Origin: Salvator merianae
Lineage: Eukaryota > Chordata > Lepidosauria > Squamata > Teiidae
Assembly: GCA_003586115.2 (NCBI GenBank)
Contig: QVOM02000101.1
Location: 29,016,745-29,080,744, forward strand
Reading direction: 5' to 3'
Length of the DNA: 64,000 nucleotides
The translations under genes were made by a program, and so were the position numbers. This document shows, piece after piece, positions 22,110-34,009 of this stretch. Each line of letters starts with the position of its first letter. Position 1 is the first letter of the stretch. Below the pieces are notes generated by a model. It was not told the origin of the DNA, searched no databases, and saw nothing but the letters and a program-made list of their open reading frames with translations.

Positions 22110-22720
22110 CAAAGAAATGTGTCTTCACTGTACATCATCATCATCATCATCATCATCGTATCCCAACCTTCACCCAAAGGTTCCAGGGCAGGACACAACC
22201 TACAATAAAAATGCAAAGCACTAAAACATATCTTAAAATATAACCTTCTCTTCCTCCCTCTTTCCCACTCACCCTTGCAGAGTTATATCTTAACATATAC
22301 AGTGAAGTGGCTAGGACATGGCTAGGATGCAGGAAGGTTGTTCCACAGCTTGAGGGCTACCACAAAGAAGGCTTCCTCACATGTCTTTGCTGCTTTAACT
22401 ATAGATACATGAGACACTACCAAGAGGGTGTTCCTCACAGAACTTAATTGTCAGGTGAGTCTATAAGGGAAGAGGCAGAGCTGTATAGGGGTTTTTAAGC
22501 CAGTATTAGCACCTTGAATTTGGCTCAGTAGTATATCAGCAAACAGTACAGTTCCTTAAGGACAAAACCGATATGTTTCTAGCCACACTGCTAGTTAGCA
22601 GCTTTCCTGCTGCATTCTGCATTAGCTGCAACTTCTGAATGGTCTTTAAAGGCAGCCCGGCATAGACCACATTGCTAGCTGTCTCTTGGCCAGAAAGGGC
22701 AGTAATTGGCAAATGAGAGC
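22110..22720 (-). mobile_element. LINE 3' untranslated region (antisense) with (CAT)n tail
   Basis: A (CAT)n array (22133-22157) precedes CGTATCCCAACCTTCACCC, which on the minus strand is a LINE end of the type GGGTGAAGG...GGGATACG. Upstream on the minus strand lie blocks that I recognise as common in squamate LINE-derived repeats: GTTCCACAGCTTGAGGGCTA, CACAAAGAAGGCTTCCTC, AGCACCTTGAATTTGGC and AAAGGCAGCCCGGCATAGAC. No reverse transcriptase part is retained. Confidence 0.6.
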
Positions 22721-22721
22721 A

Positions 22722-23083
22722 GTAGATGGCGAATTATTTGTTACCTGAATTCTCTTTGGACACATGTACAGATCACATATGCACATCTACAGAACTGATG
22801 GACAATGGACTATGAGGTTGTATGGGTGTTCTGACCATAGGAAGCTATGGGAGACACCTAAAGAACCATATTAAAAAGCAAAAGGAAGAAAATATTGTTT
22901 TGAAAATGGATTTCTGCACCACCACCCTCTCCAGTTCTTTCAGATCCCATTCAGAAGAAAAGGCAAAGTTTGCTAGTTGATGGAAGAGCCTGAAGCAATC
23001 AGGAGTATGATACAAAGTTATTCTATTGTAAGCCATTATTCAGTTTTGCCATCTTGTTTTATTTTTAGCTCCACTGAACAGCT
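22722..23083. other. Unclassified non-coding DNA
   Basis: No gene or repeat recognised. Confidence 0.4.
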
Positions 23084-24560
23084 GTGGGAGTAATATAATC
23101 GTTATGCCCAGTTAGATTTCACGCCTGGGAGATAGTCAGGTTTTCTTATTTGATTTGTGTCATTCTGGATGATTATCAAGAATTGACTGGGTTATCACCA
23201 CCTCCATTTGCATGTCCCCTTCCCTGCAGCAACAGATGGACATATAGTACCCTTGAATCTCACATCCTCACCTCTATTAGCCAAATCTGTGTACATTTGA
23301 ATTTTACCTCTATCCAATGAAAAGTGTGGGTTTTCAATCCATTTTTCCACCAGTCTCCTTCTTATTCCCCCTTTTTTCAAACTCAACTGAAAGTGTATAA
23401 AAAGCCCCAGTTTTGGCCCGTTTATTGTGTGGTGGTTCTTCTCCCTCATCTGAACTGCATATCATTTTGCTTAAACAGTGCAAGAGCTGAATATCACTGA
23501 AGAAGGGAACAACAAGGTCATCCATTCAACTGCAGATACTGGCAAATAGCTGCCCCTCGATTTGCTGGAAACTTGAAGCATCAAGTGTACTCTTTCTGTT
23601 GTTGCCTGAGCTTGGAGATCAGGGGAAACTTGTTGCCTCCTTCACTACCTCCTGAAGCTGAAGAAAGCCTCATCTTCTCCGAAAGACTGCATCTGCTTCC
23701 CAGTACCTTTGCCAAAGCTAGGAGAAGGTCTGTACTTCCTCTGTTTCATTTTTGTGCTATTCCAGAACAGTGCTATAGCTGAAATAATTAAGATGGTTCA
23801 TCTATCTCCCTTTGGCTCCCAAGCATCCAGAGTTGGAACAGACCCAAGGATGTCTTTTCCATTCTTGGACTTATACTACGGATATACCCAAAGACCTGTG
23901 ATGGTATCCTTCTTGACTCTGTTCTATAGTCCCTGAACCTCCAACCTACCAAGCTCTCAGCCACCCAAAAAAAAAAGATTTGTGCACTCGGGGAGTGAGG
24001 ATTGTGAAGTGTTCTTTCCTGTCCTCTTCTTTGCCTTCCACTAATCTGTTTGGCTTCCAAGCCTCAGAGCACTCACTCTCTTGTGCAATTGGTGCTTAAG
24101 CCTTTGGACTCTGCCAGAGGGGCAAAGATTCTTGCTGAGAGTGATAATTCTTTTCCCTTCTACTTTCTCCCTTTTAGCTTGGTGAATAAGACTTTTTCAG
24201 GAGAAAACTTTAAATTGAGAAAAAATACTATTGTTGCCCCTTTGCCCCCCCACCCCCCTTAGATAGATAGAGTTGTCTGGACAGATTGTGGAATAGCTTG
24301 TTAGGAGAGAGATCGCCTGGAGTCAGAAATTCAGATACAGAGTGCCTTATGGGCAGAATTAATTATCAGTCAAACTGGGAGGAGGGCATCACCAGGATTG
24401 GAACCAGTTTAGAACTCTCTTAGAATCCTTTAGATACCATTTTTAGACACTGAAACACAAGCCGCTATTAGAAATATCTTTTTTTATGCTGTATACTGTC
24501 TTCAGTCTCCTTGAGCCTGTAGAGGGCTTGCTACACTGCAACAGGATAAATCCTTTAAAA
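23084..24560 (+). mobile_element. Solo-LTR-like unit, copy 1 (about 1.4 kb)
   Basis: It aligns end to end with 57179-58574 in the same orientation. Shared anchors are AGTAATATAAT near the start, TGTGTCAT at about 23156, CCATTTGCATG at about 23203, a TATA box (TATAAAAA, 23396-23403), GGGGAAACTTGTTGCC near 23625, AAGCCTCAGAG near 24060, AACTCTCTTAGAA near 24412, and GAAACACAAGCCGCT near 24453. The TATA box lies 312 bp from the proposed start in both copies. A TATA box and a promoter-like layout without genes suggest a long terminal repeat of a retrovirus-like element. TG...CA ends are not certain and no target duplication was found, so another repeat class remains possible. Confidence 0.55.
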
Positions 24561-25384
24561 TACTAGAAGCATACTCAGCAGTGTAATTTAATTATTACCT
24601 CTAGCTTGCTTACTGCAATCTTACAGAGTTCTAATCCTGACTGAGAATGTAATGAGTTTTCCTGATCTGACACAACTTTACAAATCTTGGCAACCCAAAC
24701 CTTAAAGAACCATAGCTTCTCAGCAGCCCTATTCTGGAAATATATCTATTGATGCTGACTGGCAGACCTTTTATTTATATAAAGAAGTAGTGTGTGTGTG
24801 TGTGTGGGGGGGGGAATCTAGCCAGTTCTACAGACTCTACAGACAGCATGGCAAACTGCTGGCTCTTCAAAGACTCTCTGCCACCATACGCTTCTTTGAC
24901 ACAGAGGTGGCTTCAACTTCCAGAAGCTTGCTGTGGCCAGCCCATTTTCTATTGTTAAATCTGTATGCTGTCAGAAGTTCAACATGTCACTGTGCTGGAG
25001 AAACATATGCCAAATGTCTGATCCTCTTTCAACATGCTGGCAAATTTAATTGTAGGATTTTCTGCACTTTATTTTCAATTTTGGTTGTGATAACATGAGT
25101 GATATCCTGACTTCTTGTCATGGGTCTTTACCAGTCTTGCATGGTGCCAGCAGGTTTTTCTTTTCTTTTTTTTTTAAATATGTATGGAAACTACCTTCTC
25201 TACTCTTAAATAGTCTCATTTCCATGCCAGATCATAGTGTTGCTTGCATCTTGGAAACTGGCTAGCCATTATTTAAATGATGATCCTATTCCATCTCCTT
25301 CACCAAAAAGGCAGGGATATGGCAGTAAATTGCAGGACTATTTAATCTTTCATTTAGTCAAGGGCCAAGCATAAATCTGAGGCT
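24561..25384. other. Unclassified non-coding DNA
   Basis: Contains a short (TG)n plus G run at 24790-24816. No gene recognised. Confidence 0.4.
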
Positions 25385-25632
25385 ACCTGGCATCCTGATT
25401 TCCATAAGAGTTTCATTGATCATCTCAGCCAGGAAGGTCTCAACATTCTTCCTGCTGAACAGAAACCCTTTCCTGCCCTCCATAACTTCCTTAGTTATCT
25501 GCATGGACAAGCTGAAGTCAAAATCGATTTTGCTTATATGTGATTTATGAGCATGTATTTCAGCCAGTTCCTCTTGCTTAAGCAGATTCTGAAACTTATT
25601 CTTTTTCTTTTCCAGGACAATAACCACTTGAA
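25385..25632 (-). other. Candidate exon of unknown gene (weak)
   Basis: On the minus strand a frame stays open from a splice-acceptor-like TTTTTCATTTCAAG (ends about 25633) to a donor-like CCAG/GTAGCC (about 25389). The encoded peptide is charged and helical-looking: VLEKKKNKFQNLLKQEELAE, then HKSHISKIDFDFSLSM and EGRKGFLFSRKNVETFLAEM. I do not recognise the family. It lacks the low-complexity look of repeat-derived frames and lies between repeats. It may equally be an exon of a long gene, a pseudogene fragment or chance. Confidence 0.3.
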
Positions 25633-25639
25633 ATGAAAA

Positions 25640-26138
25640 ATGTTGTAATTAGATTATCTCTTTGTAGAATTTATGATAATTGTTCTTACTCTTATATGAA
25701 ACTAGAAATTCCATCTGTATTATGCCCTATAATATCTATCAACATAATCAGCAATGAACAACTTTTAACGAGCTGTTGGTATTGGAAAAAATGAGAACAA
25801 TGACCTTTGAGCTAATTAGTTTATACGAAGAACCTAGTGAGATGGAACGTATAAGTCCTAATGACATTTTGCATTATACATTTTGATCATAACTGTGAAG
25901 GTAATATTTGATCCTAATTATGTTAGCAAACCAAGATCACATAGATGTGTTGTGACTATAGACATTGAAGTTATACTTAATTTTTCCCAAGGGACTGGGG
26001 AAATTGTCTTATTAATAATCACAGGGCAACCCTAACTGAAGTTGGTGGGAGGCCATTCCTTCTGCCACCTAACAGGTGCTTCCAGTGCCAAAAATCCGTC
26101 ACCCCAGCTGTTTAGCTGACCTAAACAGCACAATGGCA
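25640..26138. other. Unclassified AT-rich DNA
   Basis: Low in recognisable repeats; no gene seen. Confidence 0.4.
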
Positions 26139-26142
26139 TCAG

Positions 26143-26290
26143 TTCTTGTTCTTGTTCTTGTTCTTGTTCTTGTTCTTTCCTTTTCCTTTCCTTTCCTTTC
26201 CTTTCCTTTCCTTTTATTTATTTATTTATTTTTTTTGTGTACTGTCTTTCCATGGTATGCTCAAGATAGTTTACAAGCAATTTAACAAAA
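26143..26290 (-). mobile_element. LINE/SINE tail (antisense) with compound microsatellite
   Basis: (TTCTTG)n at 26143-26177 grades into (TTTCC)n to about 26214, then TTTATTTATTTATT, then TACTGTCTTTCCATGG...AGATAGTTTACAAGC. On the minus strand the last part is the ending of a reptilian LINE/SINE, with the A-rich tail expanded into two successive simple repeats. Confidence 0.55.
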
Positions 26291-28226
26291 TACAGAAGCA
26301 AATGGACAATATATATACATATAGAATCTAGAAGAAAAGAAAATGAAAAATTCTTAACACACATATCAAATACAGATGTCCTCTGCAAAACATCTGGCAG
26401 TTTCCAGACCATGACAGCTCTTATTTTGTAGGACTGTTTACATACATGTAATGGAGACAAAAGCCAAGGAAGAGATTCAGGCAGGAACAGCAAATACTCT
26501 CCAACTGGATCCATTGAGCATCTCCAAGTTCACCAGCACCCTCGGTCCAGGCAGCTCCTTATGTACAGACGTATAGCTTTTATGCACAGACCTGCTTCCT
26601 ATGAGCAGGCAGCATTGTTAATTCCTGCCAGTACACATAAAGGCAAACAAAAGTCAGAAGCTGTCAGATGTAAAAGACTGGCAAGGATTCAAAAAGTGTC
26701 CTTTTGTGTATGACTCTACTTTCAACCCAAATTTGTACTACTTTTCTTTAGAAAATTCACATGGGCTGATATACCATAGACATGCTGTTTGGAAGAAGCA
26801 AATAAATAATTATCCAGAGAAAGATTCCCATTTTTTTCTAAGTATAAAATTAGAATATATAATTCTATATATAATTATAATCAAGGCACTTCAACTGAAA
26901 ATGAAAGATTTTTCATTCCTTTGCCCTTTGTGACTCCATTCCCAGTTCTTCTTCTCCTAATCACCCTAGGCACCGTTATTATAAAGTTCACAAAGGGCAC
27001 AGTTGTAGGGTAATCTGTAACAATAATGGCAGCTGCCATCTGCAGACTGGAACTGCCGTTTGGTGAGGGAGAAGATAGGTTTTTCACTGAAAGCCTTGCA
27101 TTGGCCTTCTCAAATCATAGACATTTTGCACTTTCCACCTTAGAACAGGATGATTATCCACACTGTCCACGCTGATTGGCCATATCCATGAAGATCAGCA
27201 GGATACAAGCATTTGTGGTGCAAATGCTGGTATCCTGTGCTCAGTCTTCTCTATGACAGTGGCCAGAAAGTGCAAATGTTTTAATCAACAGTGTTCCCAA
27301 TCCACTGACTACTGCTGTACAAACTGCTGCTATGTCTAATTCCTACTCGGCTAGTGCTGCAGTCAAAAATCAAATGTATTTTCACTCATCTGCTAGATGA
27401 GGTTTGGATATTGTGGATTCCTAACTGCAATGTTTTCTGCACCCAGCAGTTCCTTGTTGTCCTGGCGACTGCTGTAGAAATGGTGGCAGGAGCAGTTAAG
27501 AGGCAACACACTTTTAACAGTTGTCAGGCAAACATGGAATCAACAGGATTAGACACTGCAGGCACAGAGCAATGATGATAAGAGTATTTTCACCTGCCAA
27601 AGTTTTAGCTATCATGTACTTCCAAAAGCTCAGGGTTTATGAGAGAAATAAAGGATATATAAAGGAGAAATAAAGAAGCAGGATGTACAAAGCTACAAGA
27701 AATCTCTTCCAGTGTGTGTGTGTGAGGCTGTGAATTATTTTTCACAGCCATTCCTTTTCCTCCAGTCCAGTCCAGTCCAGTCCAGTCCAGAACAGAACAC
27801 TTTGCTATGTAGCCTGCAAATCAAAGGCTTCAGTTTGATAAAGTTATGAAGAATGCCGCTGGAGGATCCCATGTGCAGAGCTTCAGGTTCACATGGAGCT
27901 GGTTTGGTCCTGTCAGCCTACAGTGACAGTGGAGGCAGGCAAAGAGCATCTCTCCCCACCTCTGGTTGCCCTTGCAGATGACATGCATTCCATCATTGCT
28001 TCACAGCATGCCCCATCACTGTGAGGGGTGCTGAGGGGGTAACCTCCTCTTTTAAACACTAATGTGCTCAAAGAACTCACAAAGGTATTGATTCTTTTTT
28101 TTTAAGGGTAAAACTATTAAAGGACCACTGGCACTCCAGTGCAAATTCTGGTCCAAGGCAGGAGAGCTCAATTCCCCACCTTTGATCAGGGACAGATTCC
28201 CCACTTTAGGTCCTCGGTTTTAGAAA
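26291..28226. other. Unclassified, with a B-type MITE remnant at 27122-27290
   Basis: Within 27122-27290 the words TTTGCACTTTCCACCTTAG, CACACTGTCCACGC and GTGGTGCAAATGCTGGTA match B-type elements (for example 21850-21991 inverted), but no terminal repeats survive. The rest shows no gene. Confidence 0.4.
27761..27790. repeat. (TCCAG)n microsatellite, six units
   Basis: Six perfect pentamers. Confidence 0.97.
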
Positions 28227-28316
28227 GCAATTTTGTACCTTGACTTTTAAATCTTATTTCTCACATTTTTTCAAATCTATATTGTTCCATTAAATACAGT
28301 TCCAGTTATCTAATGT

Positions 28317-28904
28317 CTATTTAATACTTTCCCTCCATTGCAATACAATTGTTGATTGTGCTACATGTACCATTTGAACAAATAAATACTGTTTTTCCTC
28401 CCTTATTCTCCCTGAAGTCACTTCAAAAAAACCTACTTCAGGTGATAAATTCAAATTTAAATTTAATATATCACTAATTTTATTCTGAAGAACTCTCCAA
28501 AACAATTTTATAATATCACATTCCCACCAAAGGTGTAAATATGTACCTCTCTGTCCACACCCATGCCAGCATTGTGGTGTCATCATGGGTATCATATGTG
28601 CTAATAGTGCTGGTGTCCTATACCACCTATAGAATATTTTAAGAACCATCTCTTGTACCCTATTATTCTTTAATTCATAAATTTTCTTCATTTTTTGCCC
28701 AACATTTTCCTTCGTAATATTATCTGACTGCCATATTTGAAACATGCTTTCCATTATCTCATTCTTCTGATTCGTTAATAAACCATATATTTTACTCCCT
28801 ATACCTTTTGACCCCCTCAAACTTTCTTCCAATATTTCCTCTATCTCTGTCAATGGTTTGTAGATCAATAAGTGTATATTATTAGTTACAGACCAATTTC
28901 TCAA
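28317..28904 (-). pseudogene. L1 ORF2 C-terminal domain fragment
   Basis: 195 codons open. The Cys/His knuckle CWHGCGQRGTYLHLWWEC lies near residues 111-128, preceded by VLKIFYRWYRTPALLAHM, the conserved block just upstream in L1 proteins. It is only the tail of the protein. Confidence 0.87.
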
Positions 28905-29530
28905 AGAATTATAAGATTGCCATCTTCTCCCCAGAGCCTGTCTTATCTACAGTCTCCTCCATTCCCCTCTAATATTATATAGGTTCTTTAAATATTTAAA
29001 CCTGTTTCCCTTTAATTGGTGTAGTATTCTTTCTTCTATCACCTCTTGATTTTTATTTATATGTTCAATAATTGTATATTTTGATATTTGTGGTGCTAAT
29101 TTCTGTTGGTAGATTCTCCAAACTTCTATAGCTTGTTTCATCAGTCCATATAATTCTCTATATTTTCTATCTGGCATTTTACACATTAAGCTACTATTCT
29201 CTAAATTGTGTATCTTTTTCTCTATTTTTACTCACTTTTCTTCTGTTTTAACATCTAATTTTATTAACTTTTTTATTTGAAAAGCCACATAATATTTCTC
29301 CAGAGTGGGCATAGACCATCCTCCTTCATGAACTCCCATATTTAATACCATTTTTCTCAATCTTGGTTGTTTTGTATTAAATATCCAATTATTTATCTTA
29401 CTATCCAATTGTTTCAATACCCTAATACTTACTTCTTCCGGTAATGTTTGAACAAAATACAAAATTCTCAGGATAATAGACATTTTCACCACTCTTATTC
29501 TTGATAGCATGGACATTACTTTATGGTTTA

Positions 29531-29582
29531 TATATATACACACACACACACACACACATACACACACACACATATATATATT
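29531..29582. repeat. Compound (TA)n(CA)n(TA)n inside L1
   Basis: TATATATA, two CA runs separated by one CATA, then ATATATATA. It lies within L1 ORF2-derived sequence, so a minus-strand frame reads poly Val-Cys. Confidence 0.95.
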
Positions 29583-29719
29583 TCAACTGTTTGTTAATTT
29601 TCTTCCATACTTGTCTATAATTTTCATAAAATAATTTATTATTGTTTGTGGTAAGAATTATCCCTAGAAACTTCATCTTTTTAACTTCTAATTTTAATTT
29701 AGTTAATCTTTCAGGTTCA

Positions 29720-30075
29720 GTTTAGTTTATTGATTAGTCTTTCAACCATATCAAAAATAAAAACACAATTATCTATCCCATCTCCCTTTCCCTATGCCAC
29801 ATTCTGATCAGTGACAGCCTTAGCAAAAAATGGGACTACCCTGTAAGTTATCTGAATGTTTTCTCCCCGAAGAAAATAAGTCAGTTTACTTTCTACGTTC
29901 CAATGGTTTACCTTTTGTAAATGGGGACCCAGATAAGTTGTTCTAATTGAAGAATAGAGCTGACAAAAAAAAAAAAAACAGGATATGGGAGAGATCTTCA
30001 ACTGCTGGCATACCACAAACAAACAATATTTCATTGTATGGCACCTGTTGGTACCTCCCCAGCTTCACCATGGAA
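29720..30075 (-). mobile_element. Non-LTR retrotransposon C-terminal fragment, clade uncertain
   Basis: The minus strand reads NEILFVCGMPAVEDLSHILF, then a frame change at a poly-A/T run (29967-29980), then CQLYSSIRTTYLGPHLQK. A Cys-Gly...glu-Asp-leu...His-Ile-Leu...Cys pattern followed by an Arg-rich helix is the C-terminal Cys/His motif of several LINEs. Only this tail survives. Confidence 0.45.
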
Positions 30076-30116
30076 TCAAATAATTCAAAATGTACATGGG
30101 TGAATTGTTTCCTTAA

Positions 30117-30292
30117 CTAGTTAATCTTCTTACTTCGATCTGCCTTTCTACCTCAATCCTAGCTGAAGTTAAAGACCTCACTGAAACAGAGCAGACATCA
30201 AAGCTGCTAAGAAAGGTAGGGAACAGCACCATCCTGAAAGAAACATCTGTGGAGATATTCAAGAAGAAAGAGTTTGCAGTAGTGGTGGAGTG
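30117..30292 (+). other. Short open frame with acceptor-like border (weak)
   Basis: After a pyrimidine-rich tract ending TCAATCCTAG (about 30161) a frame reads AEVKDLTETEQTSKLLRKVG, then STILKETSVEIFKKKEFAVV, to a stop at about 30292. The composition is protein-like and not repeat-derived, but it is only about 45 codons after the acceptor. No family is recognised. Confidence 0.2.
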
Positions 30293-30299
30293 AAGAAGC

Positions 30300-31235
30300 A
30301 TAGAGATTCTCCTTTTCCCCTCAGACCTCCTCTAATTGCCAGTTAAAATATCAATTTTCAGAGAAATATGGCTTGGGAAGGGTTTTTTTGTTTTGTTTTT
30401 TGGCTTCTGACTGTTCAATGCAAGATCATAGTAGGCAGCAGCAAAGGGATGAGTGGATGGATTCTGCCCTCTCCAGCCAGGTCAAATCCATACAATTTCT
30501 TACATATCAATAAATAAAGGCTATATCCAGGCCCGAAGTTATACAGGATTCATTGCTGTTTAATAGCCAAGATTTTCACCAATGTCCATACGAGATCATA
30601 ACCATGTGTTGTTTCTGACCTCATGAAATTGGCAGCCTGTACTTTGTCAGTCCAAATTCAAAGCTTATATATTTATAAAACAACATATTTCAAGATATCA
30701 AGATTTTATATAGAGAGATGAACCATATATTTTGGCATGTGAACAAAGGAGCTTAAATTATTCTCACGTGCCCCCAGCTGGGGCCAAAATATCCGCCTTT
30801 TATCTCTTCTGGTATTTCTCTTGTATCTTCCTCAGTAAGTGAGAGCTAACAACTAAAAATGGCTCATTCAACAATTTTAGGTAATTTTTAAATTTCTAAA
30901 CAAGCAATCTATTTATTTATTTTTTGTCTGCATAGCAAACATTAGCATCTTAATGTACTTATTTAATATAGTGGTGTTTTCTGTGCCTTCTTGTTTTCAG
31001 GGATTTTTTTTTTTCCTAAAAAAATGACAAAACAAAAAGTATAATTAAAAAGGATATAAAGGTAAATACAAGTGTCCAAAATCTTATACAGCACTATATA
31101 GTTATGTAACAATAATACATTCTGTTCAGACAAAATGTTAATAGTCTGCATAAGTAGTTTCTCAACACTTGGCTTCTCCTGCTCAGACGTACTACTTCAT
31201 TCATTGTGATTTCCCCAATATTTTTATATTATTTA
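30300..31235. other. Unclassified AT-rich DNA
   Basis: No gene or assigned repeat. Confidence 0.4.
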
Positions 31236-31610
31236 ATGAATGTCAAATTCTCCACTAATTTCCAGTGTTGTGCAATTACTGTTTGTGCAGTGTATAATCA
31301 GCAGCAGCAGCAGCAGCAGCAGCAATAATATAGAACTATTGTTTTCTTTACTAGTGCTTATATCTCCAGTGTCAGTGTTGTAGGGTATTATAGGATTTTT
31401 ACCATTTATTGTTGAACTTTTCTTCAAAATGCTCACACTGATGGGCATTCCCACCATAAATGAATGTACCATCCCTTTGTCACGTGGCACCTACAACAGT
31501 TTGGAGGGCTTGTATTCCAGTTCTCAAGTTTGTTTTATAACAGATTCTATTGCTTTTTTGTAGTTTGATGGGCCATTGATATGGCTTGTACCTGCTTGTT
31601 TTCATTCAAA
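31236..31610 (-). mobile_element. L1 ORF2 C-terminal fragment (antisense)
   Basis: The minus strand reads NCCRCHVTKGWYIHLWWECP around 31435-31510, a good match to the L1 C-terminal Cys/His knuckle and to the longer copy at 28317-28904 (TYLHLWWEC). Both flanks are frameshifted. A (CAG)n array (31299-31323) lies in its 3' part. Confidence 0.65.
31299..31323. repeat. (CAG)n microsatellite, eight units
   Basis: Perfect CAG trinucleotides followed by AATAATA. Confidence 0.97.
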
Positions 31611-31639
31611 GATATAATTACGAGCTGATTCTTCAAATA

Positions 31640-31847
31640 TTCACATTTTTGCACTTTTTCACTATGTTTAAACCATGAAAATGGCATTTACAATGGCATT
31701 TTCAATGGAAAAATGAATGCGAAAAATGCAAAAATGAAGGTGAAAAAGTCATTTTTCAATTACAGAATTCACTGATGAATCAAAAATTTGGATATTTGAT
31801 TCGAAAATGAATCAAAAACATTTTTTTTTTCCTGCACATCCCTAGTG
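31640..31847. mobile_element. hAT-like MITE, right part only
   Basis: Ends TGCACATCCCTAG (about 31834-31846), matching the GCACATCCCTA terminus of the hAT element at 10802-11931. The preceding AT-rich sequence repeats GCGAAAAATGCAAAAATGAA-like and GATTCGAAAATGAATC-like words. The opposite terminus was not found, so it is truncated or diverged. Confidence 0.5.
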
Positions 31848-34005
31848 GTGCTTAAACATAGGTCATCATCTTCCATTACTGTAGTCTGCCATTAGTTCAG
31901 AAAGAAAGATACTTTTGCTCCTTTACCACAAGAACATCTGCATGGTCCTTATGGGCTATATGAAATGTGGTTTGGTACTGTGAAGTCCCCATACCAATGC
32001 ATTTTATGGAAGGTCTTACCTCCCAGGGAACACAGTGGATGCACAGATCCTATGCCTGGCCCACTACTGAGTGCAGAAGCTACACCCAGGAGCACTTAAG
32101 TGGAAAGCCACTTTAAAGTCGTCTCCCCTACAGCCACTGGGTCCCAATCCTGCCACTGTTATGTGGACTGCTGGTGGTGACAGATTCAACTCAGGCCCCA
32201 TTCCAGAGCTTAGCAACATTTTGCTGAGCTCTGGAAGATGACTCACTTCTGGGGCTATTTCTGAGGATGATGGCCTGAAAATGATGACCATGGATAAAAT
32301 GATGACCATGGCCTGAAAATCTGCAAATCTCCAGCTTCAAAGAAAGGCCAAGACAGGATGGCTGTCATGTGGATGGTCACTGGCATCCTCCACACCACTC
32401 CCCTCTATCCTGTTGCATCCCTGTCCCAATTGTATAGGAATGTTCTGCGCATAGCATTTCACGTGCATCTGGGTGGAAGTTGTCCTGGTCCCAAAGCTTA
32501 GATCACTCATGATAGAGTGTCATAATCTCATAATGGGATTCATATAACAGAACCTGGCATAGGCCACCCTGCATTGTGTGAGCTTTATCAAACAAGGGCC
32601 AAAAACAGGCTAAAAGAGATGGAAAAGCAAGTGGATGGATAGCCAGTAGCAGTGATTCTCCTCCACACTTTGAACACTCACTGTACCCATGCACTCAATG
32701 AACTGAATGACCTCAGATTGTAAAATGGTATTATAATCTCACTCCATCTTCCTGGCCCATTAGGAACAATAATCAGGTAAGAAATCATATTATTCATATT
32801 AATTTGCTCCTGTGATGTTTTCTCTGGGATTACTCACTGTGCCAATTCCCCTCTTATTTGAAGTTACCCATGAAGATCCTTCTTATATCTCCCTCCCCTG
32901 TAGACACCCCCAGACAAATTGTAAGCATTAATTTCAATACTTAACATTACTGAACATTCCTCGGTTTCTTCAAGGAAAACCAAACTTTAGAGATGATTGG
33001 GGATTAACAACAACTGGGAAGCGGGTGGTGGTGGTAGAGAAGCAAACCATGTATGTTTATATAATTTGTTAGATGGAAACCATTTTCTAGTCACCAGATA
33101 AGTATGTTTCATCTCCTGAAATAATTACATTTTTCCCCCTGTTGCTTGCTCTCGTGAAGAGTCCCACAACAATGTGATCTATGTAGATAAATATTGAATG
33201 AACTCAAAGGCTCAATGCATCATGCTCTCTTAACAATTACTACAACCATAAATTATTCTATGCAATTACAGAAGTCAATTACATTTAAATTACTACTATC
33301 ATTGTAAATTGCAATCGTCACAAATCCTAGTCCGAATACCATGATCTTTATTACAGTTCTGTCTTGTTATTAAAAATGTGCGAAGAAAATGTTATTAGTC
33401 TGACATGGGACATTGTAAAGGTGCCTTTTGTTGGTTTTTAATTGAAAAGAAACATAAAGCTGGAATAATTACGAAAAACAATTAACAAAATCCCTTGCTA
33501 TGCACATCTAATGAATGTGTGTAGGCAGTAGGATAGTTTACAGGCATGTTAAATTGTTTCTAAGACCTTATAAAGCATTGCAATTAAAAAAACAAGAAGC
33601 TTTCATTGTAGAAAAAATACTTCCAGTATTTTCTAATAACTTAAAAACATCCTACCATAGGGAAACTAATCCAGTCCAGCCTCAGAGAAAGGTCTCTTTT
33701 AAACCAAGCAATAGCCCATTTTGGTCAGTATTGTTGACCTTAGTGGTGTCACATGCAGTGGAACTGGTAGAGTGTCAGGAATGGGGCAAAGTTCTGGTTG
33801 AAAGCTCACCTCTGATCTCTTTGAATCATGGTTTGGTGTGAGGTGAATCAAGGAGTTTGGGAGAGATGAAAAGCAAAGTTTCATTAACTATCTCATTTCT
33901 GACCCACTAGTTCAACCATATGAATTGCCATGAACTGAGATCAATTAGAAATGGCTCTGCAGGACTTCAGATAAAGCTCTAACAAAGTTCTACATGAAAA
34001 GCAGG
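31848..34005. other. Unclassified; repeat-poor AT-rich core at 33180-33580
   Basis: No gene. The 33180-33580 segment has no recognisable repeat and many AATTA/TAATT words, the look of conserved non-coding DNA in vertebrates; this is an impression, not a demonstration. Confidence 0.35.
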
Positions 34006-34009
34006 AGCT

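Larger units (their letters stand above)
28227..29712 (-). mobile_element. 5'-truncated L1 LINE (antisense) with internal CA repeat
   Basis: Minus-strand ORF2 C-terminal half. KFLGIILTTNNNKLFYENY (about 29680) is followed by a TA/TG microsatellite (29531-29582), then MSMLSRIRVVKMSIILRILY, GVHEGGWSMPTL (about 29320), the segment 28947-29186, and finally the C-terminal domain (28317-28904) with CWHGCGQRGTYLHLWWEC. GGW..P.L and the CX3C...HX4C knuckle are L1 landmarks. An AT-rich 3' UTR follows to about 28227. Frameshifts at about 28930 and 29210 break the frame. Confidence 0.87.
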
